Assembly (NCBI GenBank): GCA_002102555.1
Contig: MCFL01000020.1
Coordinates: 248,001 to 312,000 of the forward strand
DNA: 64,000 nt
Source of the DNA: Catenaria anguillulae PL171
Lineage: Eukaryota; Blastocladiomycota; Blastocladiomycetes; Blastocladiales; Catenariaceae
Direction: 5' to 3'
The notes below the pieces were generated by a model. It was given only the letters and a program-made list of their open reading frames with translations. It had not been told where the DNA came from and searched no databases. The translations under genes and the position numbers were made by a program. Shown here one piece after another: positions 23,654 through 34,355 of the stretch. Numbering within the stretch: the stretch's first letter is position 1; each line of letters starts with the position of its first letter.

Positions 23654-24848
23654 TCATTCCTGCCCTTCACCCTTCTTGCCCTTCAGGTTGGCGTTCGCGA
23701 TTGGAGGTACCTCGAGCTCAATCTCGTTAGACGCGGGTCTCGGAATCGGGACCGTCAAGTACGATGGCGGATCAACGCCGGGAGGAAAACTCTCTTCCAC
23801 CGGCGGCGACGGTACCGCTCGACATGACGACAGCTCGATCGATTCGCCACGTGCCTCGGCGTGCCGCCGACGCCGAGAAATCAGAAAAAGCGTCAACACG
23901 GTTGCAAGCAACACGAGTGCAAGTCCTGCAAGCGATCCCACGAGAAACGGCGAAACCCGCTCGACTTGTTGAGCTGGTTGCACTGGTTGCATAGGTAGAT
24001 TGTTGTTGATAACTGTTGTCGATGCAGGCCCGGTGGTAATGACAATTGGTGCTGAGGCCGCGGCGGCGGCATTGGCGGGGAATGTGACGGTGGTTGGAGT
24101 TGGCGTGACCATCACGGTGGTAACAATGGTCGTGGCATTTGCACCAGACCCCACGACAATGGTGGTTGTGACTGGAGTTGGGGATGGTAAAAGGACGGAA
24201 GTGCTCACTGGAGGCGCCGGTGGAATTGTTGAAGCTGGCGACGGCGACGGCGATGGAGGACTTGGGGGACGAGTTCCAGTCACGACTTCAAGCAATGTCG
24301 GGGACGGAGCAGGCACACTGCAATCGAAATAAAGCCGGGCTGGAAACGAGTTGACGGAAGTTATTCTTGTTAATAAGGATATGCATAACCTGCATCCTAG
24401 CATACGTACCTCCATCTGCCCACTGGTTGTAGTACAGGTCGATACCCTTGAGCAAACACGAAGCCAATCCTGTTGTGGACTGTTCCCACCTGACTCCGTC
24501 ATCGCCTCCAGCACTTTTGCCGGCATAACCGAGCTTGTTGATCCAATCCTTTGAATGCACAATCAAATCGCGAATACCATTTGGGGCCTCCAGGCCGGCA
24601 ACCTGGGAAATGCTGTAGGGCGGCAATGCCACTTGCTTTCCGAAATTGAGCCGGGTTGGCTGTCCACCGCCCGAGCAGTAGACTTGAAGGCCACGAATCA
24701 CTGACCAGCCAGATGACTGGTAATGAATGAGTTCCGCATCAAGGCGAGACACATGCGATGAGCCCACACAGATTGCGGTGTCAACGTCGGCCCCCTTGTC
24801 CACGTTCCGAACCAGATTTCCGAAGTCGACTGTCCTCAGTGCGGTCAT
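23654..24848 (-). CDS. PPxY-tailed single-pass membrane protein, family member 7
   Basis: 374 residues. Exons are 24848-24410 and 24339-23654 (intron 24409-24340, donor GTACGT, phase 1, family position). N-terminal motifs: TVDFGNL, HVSRLDAE, GLQVYCSGGG, APNGIRDLIVHS, LGYAGKSAGG, WEQS and CLLKGIDLYYNQWADG, then RLYFDC. A Pro/Ser-rich linker precedes PSPTPVTTTIVVGSG and a TIVTTVMVTPTPT block. The transmembrane helix is at about 277-301, then SRRRR. The tail has GVDPPSYLTVPIPRPAS with PPSY at 337-340. Shares most with member 6, so these two are probably the youngest duplicates. No signal peptide. Confidence 0.87.
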
Positions 24849-25080
24849 GACGGTGTCGTGCAAATGTATGGAAATGAACGGACGGAGTGATTTCTGTTTG
24901 TGCCAGAGAGATGCGGGCGAGGATGATGTCGGTATGATGGCAGCTACGAATCGTAATCAACGAGGGGGCCAAACAAAGATGTTGGCGCTGTGATCGTAGC
25001 TTTACGACAGCATAGCAGGGTGAATTGGCCGAGAGCGGAAAAGTGAGTGAGAATTGAGGCAACCGAGGGCGGCCATGATT

Positions 25081-25087
25081 CTTATAG
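25081..25087 (-). promoter_or_regulatory. TATA-like element of family member 7
   Basis: CTATAAG on the minus strand about 235 bp before the ATG at 24848. Comparable to the element before member 6. Confidence 0.4.
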
Positions 25088-26034
25088 GTATTCTCATCCA
25101 CCCCGCCCATTCAAACAATGCTTTGCTTTGTAGCGCTCACGCATGGTTTTTCGGAGTGAACCGACGCCAGCTGGCAAATTAAAGAACGGTCGACCCATGG
25201 GCGTTGGAAGCGGTGACGGTCTACATCGATCGACGGAGCAGCGACAATTAATGTATGCACCAACAACGAGCAGCTGCGTTGCACTTGCATCCTGCTTGCA
25301 TGCACGCAGAGTTGCCAGCCGCAACCACTTGGGCTGATCCGGCCCGACAGGACCGCGGGACCTTATTTCAGGTCCACACCGCATGAACAAGGTGCAGTCT
25401 CACTTGAGTTGTTCCGGTAGATAATGATCTCCACATGGTTCCGATCTCAATAGCTAGACCGAGACCAATACGAGCCGCTTTATTGACAGCATGTAGAAAC
25501 GCATGTTGCATCAAGCGCTAAAGAAGGGCGGCCTGCATGATGAAGAGACTTCAATTGCAAACGGGCTTGTTTATACAGAAACACACACCTACCTTGAGGA
25601 CGTGAAGCAGGTGGGTGGGTCGGACGGAACCCAGACGAGCTTGGATACGCTATGTGCAGAGAAAACCTTGCAGAGAAGCGGGGCATGTCAGCTACGGGCA
25701 AGAATTAAGATTGAGTGAACATCCCGATGTGAGACAACCTGATACGACGTTTTGTTCAAGACGATGCTGAGGCGGGTTTTGCCATGACGGCGGGCGATCT
25801 GCGAGAGAAAAGAAAACGGCCCCGAAATCAAGCAGGCGATACCGAGTAAATATGTGTTATGAATAAATGTTTGCCATCACTGAATCGCTGAATGAGTCTA
25901 TTGCCTCAAGGCTTCCGAGTATGAATATCGGCGAGTACTACATAGTGTGTCCACGAAACCACATGTTCGCATCCGATCGGCCAACGAGTGGTCCGCCGAT
26001 CCGATTCGCACGTTGGGCAGAAGTTAACGAGTGG

Positions 26035-26054
26035 TTTGGTTTGGTTTGGTTTGG
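26035..26054. repeat. TTTGG tandem repeat
   Basis: Four perfect copies of a 5-bp TTTGG unit, 60-80 bp before the uS10m start. Simple repeat with no further signal. Confidence 0.8.
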
Positions 26055-26113
26055 AAAACTGCGAGTAAATAAGTACGGAAAACTCGTCACAATCTAGTTC
26101 AATCTGCCAAGCA

Positions 26114-27037
26114 ATGCACTCAAAGCCTGCCGCCACCACCATGCAATCCGCCATCCTCTCTGCATCCACCAAGGGCGCCTTCCGGGTGACCCTCGCCGGA
26201 TCCCTCGCAACCATCGCCCCGGCTGCCGCGGCCGCTATGCCTGCGACTGCCACCACTGCGTCTTCGGCCAAGCCCAAACCCGCTGCCAAGTCCAAGGGCA
26301 AGGCTGTTGCCACTGCTACTCCCACCTCCCCGATCGCCGCTGCCGCTGCCGCTGCCACTACTTCCACCAGCGGCACCACGGCCAACGGCCGTCGCACCCA
26401 CCTGCGCAACCCGCGCTACAACCTCCCGGCCACGGCCGCAAAGGACCCGAGCCTCAACGTTGCCGCCGTGGGCGAGCCCGTGTGCGAAATCATGATCAAC
26501 GGCTACGTCAAGCAGCAAGTGCTCTTCTTTTCCCAATTTGCGCAGCGCACCATCCAGCACCTCGGCATGCCCTTGCAAGGCCCCATCACAGTGAGCCCGC
26601 ACGTGCGCCGGTGGACCGTGTTGACGTCGCCCTTCAAGTACAAGAAGTTCCAGGAGACGTTTGAGCGCAAGACATTCAAGCGCCGGTTGACCATTTACGC
26701 CAGCTCGACCGATGCCGTCGACAAGTGCTTGCATTACTTGAGCGTCATGATGCCCGCGGGACTTGGGTTGAGGGTTGTGAGGTATGAGCGCGAGGAGCCC
26801 GGGGTTGCCGAGAGGATGAAGAAGGCCGCAGACGACATTTTGGCCAAGGGCGGAAATGTGGGCTTGCCTCAGTATGTGTACCTGCCCAAGCGGGACATGT
26901 ACGAGGTGTTGGCCGAGAACATCAAGTTGAACATGGGTGCAGAGGGCAAGCAGGCCAAGGCGGTTGTTGTGGAGGAGGAACCGGCGAGTGGTAAGGGAGA
27001 GGAGAGTGCAGCGAAACCAGAGTCAGCAAAGGCATAA
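26114..27037 (+). CDS. RSM10: Mitochondrial small-subunit ribosomal protein uS10m
   Basis: Component of the mitochondrial ribosome small subunit; uS10 sits in the head near the decoding side. Single exon, 307 residues. Residues 1 to about 45 are rich in Ala, Ser, Thr with scattered Lys/Arg and no acidic residues, as expected of a matrix-targeting presequence. An Ala/Lys-rich low-complexity linker follows. The uS10 domain spans about 118-240, with GPITVSPHVRRWTVL, FKYKKFQETFERKTFKRRL and the final strand LGLRVVRYE. The C-terminal about 65 residues are an acidic extension. Longer than yeast Rsm10. The start at 26114 or the Met nine codons later would both give a presequence. Confidence 0.88.
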   Translation: MHSKPAATTMQSAILSASTKGAFRVTLAGSLATIAPAAAAAMPATATTASSAKPKPAAKSKGKAVATATPTSPIAAAAAAATTSTSGTTANGRRTHLRNPRYNLPATAAKDPSLNVAAVGEPVCEIMINGYVKQQVLFFSQFAQRTIQHLGMPLQGPITVSPHVRRWTVLTSPFKYKKFQETFERKTFKRRLTIYASSTDAVDKCLHYLSVMMPAGLGLRVVRYEREEPGVAERMKKAADDILAKGGNVGLPQYVYLPKRDMYEVLAENIKLNMGAEGKQAKAVVVEEEPASGKGEESAAKPESAKA

Positions 27038-28160
27038 TTGAACCTTGTTGTTTCCCCAACGTTGTATTAATATCTTTTGTTTTCTTTCCTTTATAAATAC
27101 AAGACTCACGTTCCGTAGCACGCACTCGATCCATCCTGCTTTGACTCATTGCATTCGCGCCGCGCCCAGTCCGCGCTTTCATCAATAAGTGACCGTGACA
27201 TCCGCACTTACCTTTTTAAATACATATCAACCAAGAGATGGCACCAGAGAAATTGTTATTTCCACTCTGAACGTTTTCCCATGAACTCTGCGTCGGAGGG
27301 TGCATGCACCCTGACAAAACTGGCACGATTCGGCGACGGTACAGTTATCATATAACCATAAAGCAGCAACTTGCTTGCAGCCATGTCAGAACAGTTTGTC
27401 TCCACGACGCATCCACAAGGAATGCTTGCAGGACGGCCGAGATCCTCGACTGGCAAGGCAAGACTTGGACCAGCAAGTGCCTCCAAGTCACCTCGCCCAC
27501 TTCTCACTCTCAAGAGACAAACTCATCAACGGCATCTTCCATGGTATGTATTGATGTCTGAATTTGAGAAAATCCAGATGTAGACCTATTCCTAGATATG
27601 AGATCCTAAGAGTTGGTCATCAATAGAGAACAAGAGAAAAGAGAGAGGGGAAGTTGGATGGGAGATTCGGGGCTGGCTTTATAGTGTGTGGGTTCCCACC
27701 GTGACTTGAGAGTCACTTGATGCTCAATGCGGGTGTGAAGCGCGCTTATCCAGTTTTTCGCGGCCAGGCCATAGCAACATCTCACGTGTACATTCTCGTT
27801 GTGCAATAATCATGCTCGGTCATGACGGCAAAGGGGAAAGAAAAAAGGGATTGGCCATCTCTTCAGCTCGCGGATTCACGAATGGATGAATCAGAGGTAA
27901 TGGCAAGCTTCGCACTTGGATTGTGTCGTTGGCCAGGGCGCCGGACTTGTTCTTTACTCTGCGTTCCGGCCTCCCCATGGTTGTCATCACTGGCAGGCGG
28001 GACATGGAACCGTGGTGGCATGTTGCGTCCTGTTCGACCCCAAGCTGAGCGAGTGCACCTTCCCTTGTTTCTTCTCGTAACCCACATCAGACTGGCTTAC
28101 ATGGTGGGGTACTGCAAGAATCAACCAGTCGAACACATGACTCATAAAACCTCTCTGAAC
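27038..28160. other. Gene-poor interval, 1.1 kb
   Basis: 3' flanks of convergent uS10m and urea amidolyase. Short frames only, none with recognisable content. Confidence 0.5.
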
Positions 28161-31100
28161 TTACTCGATGACGACAACAACATCACTCGGCTCCACCAAC
28201 TCGCCAACCGCACACATGACTCCCCTCACCACGCCTCTGCGCGGGCTCACCACGGGCAGCTCGGCTTTCATGGCCTCTACAATCACCAGCACCTGATCCT
28301 GCTCAACCACATCGCCCTCCTTGACAAGTACCTTCCATGTCCTGGCCGCAAACCCGGCCACAATCCGCGCGCAGTGCGCCGGGTACGCGCTCGTTGGTGA
28401 CGCGGGCGGGTCATGAGGGTGGTGGAGCTGCGCTTGCTGTTCGGCAGCTGCTTGCTCGGCCTCGGCCGTGGCCCACAGCGCAACTTCAGCGGAAAAGGCT
28501 GTTGCGCGGGCAGATTCGACAGCGTCAATATCGGGCTTGTTGGCCGTGAGCCACTGCTGGTACTCAGCCAAGTCAAACACGGCGTTCTCAATCTTGGGTG
28601 CCCACCGACCCGCGCGGAAATCGGCACGTAACCGGTCGAGCTCCTCGCTGGGAACCAGATGGAACTTGACTTGATCAAAGAAGGTCAAGAGCCACGGGCC
28701 CATACGCGTCGTCACGGACGCAGACTCGGTCTCCTGTTGCACTTGCGGCGGGTGGAAAGAGGCCGCCTGGACATGGTTCCACATGGGCAACGTCCGGCCC
28801 ACCAGCTGATACCCGCCCGGCGAATCGATTCCATACGCACACATGTACACGCCGCCAATGCCCACCACGCCCTCGGCGGTAAATGTGCGTGCCGGGTTGT
28901 ACTTGCTCGACACGATCCGATGCCTTGGGTCGAGCGGAAGAGCACACGGCGACCCATAGTACACATCGCCGAGTCCGAGCACAAGGTAGGTTGCCTGCTC
29001 GGCAATGATCTTGCGCACGTCATCGCGCGACCCTAGCCCATTGATGCGGCGCAAAAACTCGATATTGTCGGGCAGCCAAGGCGCCTTTTGGCGGACGGTT
29101 TGCATGTACCGGTCGACCGACCCGCGTGCGGATTCGTCGTCAAACGCAATTGGCAAGTGCACAACGCGCGAGGGGACTTGCCAGTGGTCTGTACGCGTGG
29201 ACGCGGCCGTGGTGATGTTGCTTTCAATATCGAGCAATGTGCGGACGAGGTCGGCTTGCGACATACGTGCAGGGTTGTACTGGATTTGAAGCGAGCGGAC
29301 ACCGGGGACGAGCTCAGTAATGGGACCGTCGCGGGTGACGCCAAGTTGCCGATGAGTGAGGGCTTGCATGACGGCATGCACACGGAAGCGGAGCGTCAGG
29401 TCAAGAGCGTTTTCTTCTCCCCCATACTCAATGAGCACGGCACGGTCGCCAGCTTGACGGTACACGATGGCAGGTTGATGCGGTGCGACTGGTGCTTGCT
29501 GGACAAGAACGGCCGCCGAACTCGTGCTCTTGGCAACATGCTGACCGCCTGCGCCGGTGGCAGTCTTGGTTGCGGGTGCCAACGTCTTGATCCAAACTTC
29601 ATGCTCTTCTTGACGCTTGACCGCCTCGTCCCACTCAATCACCTCAAACTTGACCTTGTCTCCAGGCCGCAACTGCCCGACCTTCCACAGCTCGGCCTGC
29701 ACAATCGTAATGGGACACACGAACCCACCCAAACTGGGCCCGTCTTGTGTCAGGATCGTGGGTGTGTCGCCCGTCAAGTTAACGGATCCAATGGCATAGG
29801 GGCAATCATGCAAATTGCTCGGGTGTAAGCCGGCTTGACCACCAGACGCACGCGCAAACTCGGGCTTGGGTCCGACGAGGCGAATGCCGAGACGGTTGGC
29901 ATTGTGCGATACACTCCAGGTGGCGTCCAAGAACGATTTCAAGCCAGGTTGTGTGAGGTAATCGGGGGCAGCGTGAGGGCCGAGCAGGGCGCCAATCCGC
30001 CAGCCACCATCCTTTACTGGCGCGTCGTACGTGGGAATCAAGCTTGAGTCGAGCGCCTTTGGCTCGCCCACGATCCACTCATTCGTCTTGTCGACCTCGC
30101 CAATCTTGACTTGGTCGCCCGCCTTGAGATTCCGACCCAAGTGCCCGCCCGTCTCTCCCAATGCAAATGTTGCGCAACTGCCAAGCACCTGCGGCACCTT
30201 GATCCCACCGCGGACGGCCACATACGTACGACAGCCAGAACTCGGCATTCCGACGCTCAAAGTGTTCCCCCGCTTGATATGGACGGGGACCCACATCTTG
30301 ACCTTGTCCACCACCTTGCCCTCTGCGTCCGTGATGGTAGCGCTCGGCACGGGCGCGCCCGTCACAGCCACCACCGTATCTGCAGCAAACCGAATGGTCG
30401 GGCCCTTGAGTGTGCACTCCAACCCGGGTGCCGCATCTGTGTTGCCCACAATCGCATTGGCCAACCGGAACGCCAACGCGTCCATGGCGCCCGATGGTGG
30501 CACACCCACGTCCCAGTACCCCGTGCGCCCCGGATAATCCTGCACAGACGTGCCCGTGCCGGCATGCAGCACTTCGAGGACACGCGGCGGCGCCGGCACA
30601 AATCCGTCGAGCGACTTTGTTGTGAATGCGCACGTGGAAAACATGTCCGACTTGACAACTTGGCGCAAGTACTCGACATTAGTTGTGATGCCGTCAATCC
30701 TCGTCAACGCCAGTGCGTTTGCCATCTTGTCGAGCGCCTCGGCGCGGTTCTTGCCTTTGACAATCACCTTGGCAACCATTGGGTCAAAGTTGGGCGTGAC
30801 GTGCGTGCCGGCCGAAATCCAAGTCTCAATGCGCACGCCGGGCACCTCGGCAGGGGTGGGCCAGGTGACACGTGTGATTTTGCCCGTGCAGGGGCGGAAC
30901 GAGTTGAATGGGTCTTCGGCGTACACGCGGACTTCAATTGAGGAGCCGACCGTGTTGGCGGCGTGTTTGGAGGCCAGGTCGGCTTCAGCCTTGGCAAAGT
31001 GGGCCGACATGTCGTGATCCGAGGCAACGAGCAGCATCCATTCAATCAAGTCAAGGTTGGTGATTTCTTCCGTGACCGGGTGTTCCACCTACACATTCGC

Positions 31101-34100
31101 AATATAAAAGCAAGTGTAAGTTGGTCAAATCTGAGGAAGTAAAAAAAAAGTACAAATGAGCCGAATCGGACGGACCTGCAAGCGAGTGTTGACCTCCATA
31201 AAGTAACATGAGCGCGCCTCCACATCGTACAAACACTCGACGGTACCGACGCCTCGGTAGTTGACACTGGCCATCAACCTCCTAGACATCTCACCGACTT
31301 GCTTCCTCACCTCCAAAGTCAGCTCGGGTGCCGGCGCCTCCTCAACAACCTTTTGCGCGCGCCTCTGCAAGCTACAATCGCGCTCGCCCAAGATGCAAAT
31401 ATTGCCGCGGCCATCGCCCACGACCTGCACCTCCACATGCCTGGCCTTTTCCACACACTTTTCCACAAAGACACCGCCATTTCCAAAGTACATCTCCCCA
31501 GCTCGCTTGACGCTCTCATACACTTTGGGCACATCCTCAATCTTGTCACATTTGGCCAACCCAATCCCACCGCCGCCGGCAGTGCACTTGACCATGACTG
31601 GCGTGCCAATGCGCGCCACCTCCCTCTGCGCCTCAGCCGCGCTTCCCAGCAAGCCGTTGCTGGCGGGCACCATGGCCACGCCCGCACGATGCGCCTGGTC
31701 CCTGGCCGAGTGCTTGTGCGCAAACACGTGCATTTGCTCAGGCGTGGGCCCAATCCACACGAGCCCGGCCGCCTCGACCGCACGTGCAAACTCGGGCGAC
31801 TCGCTCAGAAACCCGTACCCGGGCCACACGGCGCGCGCGCCAGTCAAATGTGCCGCACGAATCACGGCCTCGGCGTTCATGTACCCGGACTTGCCCGCCG
31901 TGCTCGGCAATCGCACCGCTGCATGTGTTGCCTTGGCAACATGCGGCGTATACTTGTCGTCGTCCGTGTACACCACGACGCTCGGCACGCCTAGGCGGTC
32001 GAGCGTGCGCAAGGCACGCAGGGCAATTTCGCCGCGGTTGGCAATCAGCACGGGCTTGCCGCCCAGGAGAGGCACACGTACACCCAACGACGACATGTAT
32101 GCGCGCCACCCGCCAAATCGTGTCACGTCCAGGGCGCCCTCGACTGCGCGCGGCTCGCACACAAATCCTTTGACCCAGGTGCCCGACTCGAGCTCAATGG
32201 TGCCAAGCGCCAGCGGTGCGGGCACTTGGGCCAGCAATTTGCCAACGTTGCCCAGTGGGATCGCATACACTTCCACGGCAATCGAGGAGCCGGGACCCGA
32301 AGTGATGCGCGCGAGTGCCGGTTTGGGCGGGGTCGAATTGGGCAAGGCGTATAGGCGGTAGTTGGGTGAAGTGCGTGCGGCGAGACTCAGTGGGTACGCA
32401 TCAAGCGTCGTGAGCTGGTGGTGCAGAGGCATGCCGAGCAGGTGGGCGCCTACCACGGCGAGCGGCAGGTGCGTTGGCGGGCATCCCAGCGGCGAGTCGG
32501 TCGTGTTCGAGTGGGTGAGTGCCAGGTCGAGAGTGGGCGGGGCCGGGAGGGCCGTTGCACCGAGTGTCCTCGTGGCTGGATTTCATGTACATTCATGGTC
32601 AATAAGTAATGCAAGAATGTGCTGATGAACGGAGGTGTGGTGGACGAACCTTGCGAACAAGTCAACCACTCGCTTGCTACTTGCACCACCCTCTCGTCCT
32701 CCCATGCATTCCCCAGCAAGGTCACGCTAAACGCCAGTGGGTCCTGACTCGCCCTGTCATGACCATGCACAAACCCAGCGGGTACCGTGATGCCACAGTA
32801 ATCGGCCAAGTTGACCCAGTTGGTGTATGTGCCGAGCAAGGCATTGACGCCCACGGGATCGTTGGCAATGTCTTCCAGTGTTGGCGCAGGCATGGGCGTG
32901 GTGGGCACCATGAGAATGGCGCCGGGCGGTACGAGTGCGTGGATGGCACGACGCAACGCTTGGGCCTTGTACTCGAATTGGAAGGCTTGAGTTGCGGAAA
33001 ACTTGGATGCGTTGCGGACAATCTGCCATATCGTGATGCGTGAACCAGGCCAAAGCATGAGTGAAATGAGGACTCGAGGTGAAGCAAATGGCAAAATTTA
33101 ATTGTACCTTAAGGACGGTCGGATCCAAATCCTTGCCCACCTTCTCCACATACTCGCCAATGGCCGCCCAACGCTCGGCTACCCAAGGGCCTTCGTACAA
33201 TAACTTTGCCAACTGTTCCATGGGCGTCATATCAATCTCGACCACTTTAGCGCCAAGAAACGCTTGCGCGTCACGACACGCACGCAACCATGCGCCCCTC
33301 GCTAGCTCGGCGGCTTTGGGCGTTGACGGTGGCGACACAAACAGTGGATCTTTCGGAACCAGAATGGTGAGCGGGCGATCGAGCATTGGGTTGAGCAGAG
33401 TCGATGGAATGGCACGCGAGTATTCATCTTGGTCGTCTTGGCCTTGCATGACACGCAGGGCAACTTGAGCGTCCTTGATGCCCAAGGCAAACACAGACAC
33501 GGTGTCGAGCGACTTGCACGCCGGAACGACGCCGCGCGCAGACAAGCGGCCCTTTGTGGGCTTGAGGCCAACAAGGTTGTTGAATCCGGCGGGCACACGC
33601 CCCGATCCGGCCGTATCTGTGCCCAGCGAGATGGGAACGAGTCCGCGCGCAACAACCGAAGCAGACCCGGATGACGACCCGCCCGAAATGCGCTCGGGGG
33701 CAAAGGCATTGCGCACCGCGCCCATAGGCGATCGCGTGCCCACGAGGCCCGTGGCAAACTGGTCCAAGTTTGTTTTGCCCACCACAATGGCTCCAGCCGC
33801 AATCAGCTTGTCGACCACGGTTGCATGACGCGTCGGGACATACTTGAACCCGGGGCATGCCGCCGTGGTTGGATACCCAGCAAAGTCGATATTGTCCTTG
33901 ACGGCCACAGGCACGCCGTACAGCGGGAAATCGCCATCGGTGCCCGCAAAATGTGAGCGCGACGTGAGCGCGCCGAATTGCGCAATGATGTCGGCTTCCG
34001 AGATGGCCGCAAGCCAAGGCGTGCCGAGCTGCGGGTCGTTGGGTGACGCAAATTCAGCGTGAATGACACGAGCAAGGGCCAGCAGGCGGGCCAGGTGGTC

Positions 34101-34355
34101 GCCCTGAGCAGAGGAGCGGGCAGACGCGACCCAGTCAGCGACAGTCCATCCGTGCGTGTCGAGATGTGTGGCGAGCGAGGCCGCGGTTTGCTTGGCAACG
34201 GGGGAGACGGTCACGGAAAGAGCGCCAGTCTTGCCCGCGGCGGCGGCGGGAGAGGGACGCGTCGACGTGGCCCGATTGTTCGGTTGGGCGGCGCCGGCGG
34301 CAGTTTTGATGGGAGAGGGGGTCACGGCGGGTTCGGGGGGCGGCGGAGGCGGCAT
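28161..34355 (-). CDS. DUR1,2: Urea amidolyase (allophanate hydrolase + urea carboxylase)
   Basis: Biotin- and ATP-dependent enzyme that carboxylates urea to allophanate and hydrolyses it to ammonium and CO2. Four exons: 34355-33108, 33022-32650, 32575-31176 and 31088-28161. Donors are GTACAA, GTTCGT and GTCCGT; total 1982 residues. The amidase part has the Lys of VAVKDNID (about 153), the cis-Ser in GGSSSGSA and the nucleophile in DTAGSGRVPAG (about 250). The allophanate C-terminal domain has LAVVGAHLLGMPLHHQL. Biotin carboxylase starts near 712 (VLIANRGEIALRAL) and includes CTAGGGGIG and EVNTRLQVEHPVTE, which spans intron 3. A KipA-like domain starts near 1180, a KipI-like region near 1546. 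The biotinyl Lys is about 1948 in EAMKAE. An N-terminal Pro/Ala-rich extension of about 60 residues is unusual. Confidence 0.95.

Larger units (their letters stand above)
24849..26113. other. Gene-poor interval, 1.3 kb
   Basis: Divergent promoter space between family member 7 and uS10m. No supported gene. Contains the TTTGG repeat at 26035-26054. Confidence 0.5.

Noticed and set aside
8846-24848. Direct link between the HECT ligase and the PPxY tails
   Set aside because: Tempting because they are neighbours, but the ligase is UFD4/TRIP12 type and has no WW domain; PPxY binding is a property of WW-containing ligases.
15371-24848. Calling the N-terminal domain jacalin-like
   Set aside because: Some short stretches recall beta-prism lectins, but the motif order does not fit and no diagnostic residues are present; needs a structure search.
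31261-32361. 366-codon plus-strand open frame
   Set aside because: Lies exactly opposite the biotin carboxylase exon of urea amidolyase; shadow frame.
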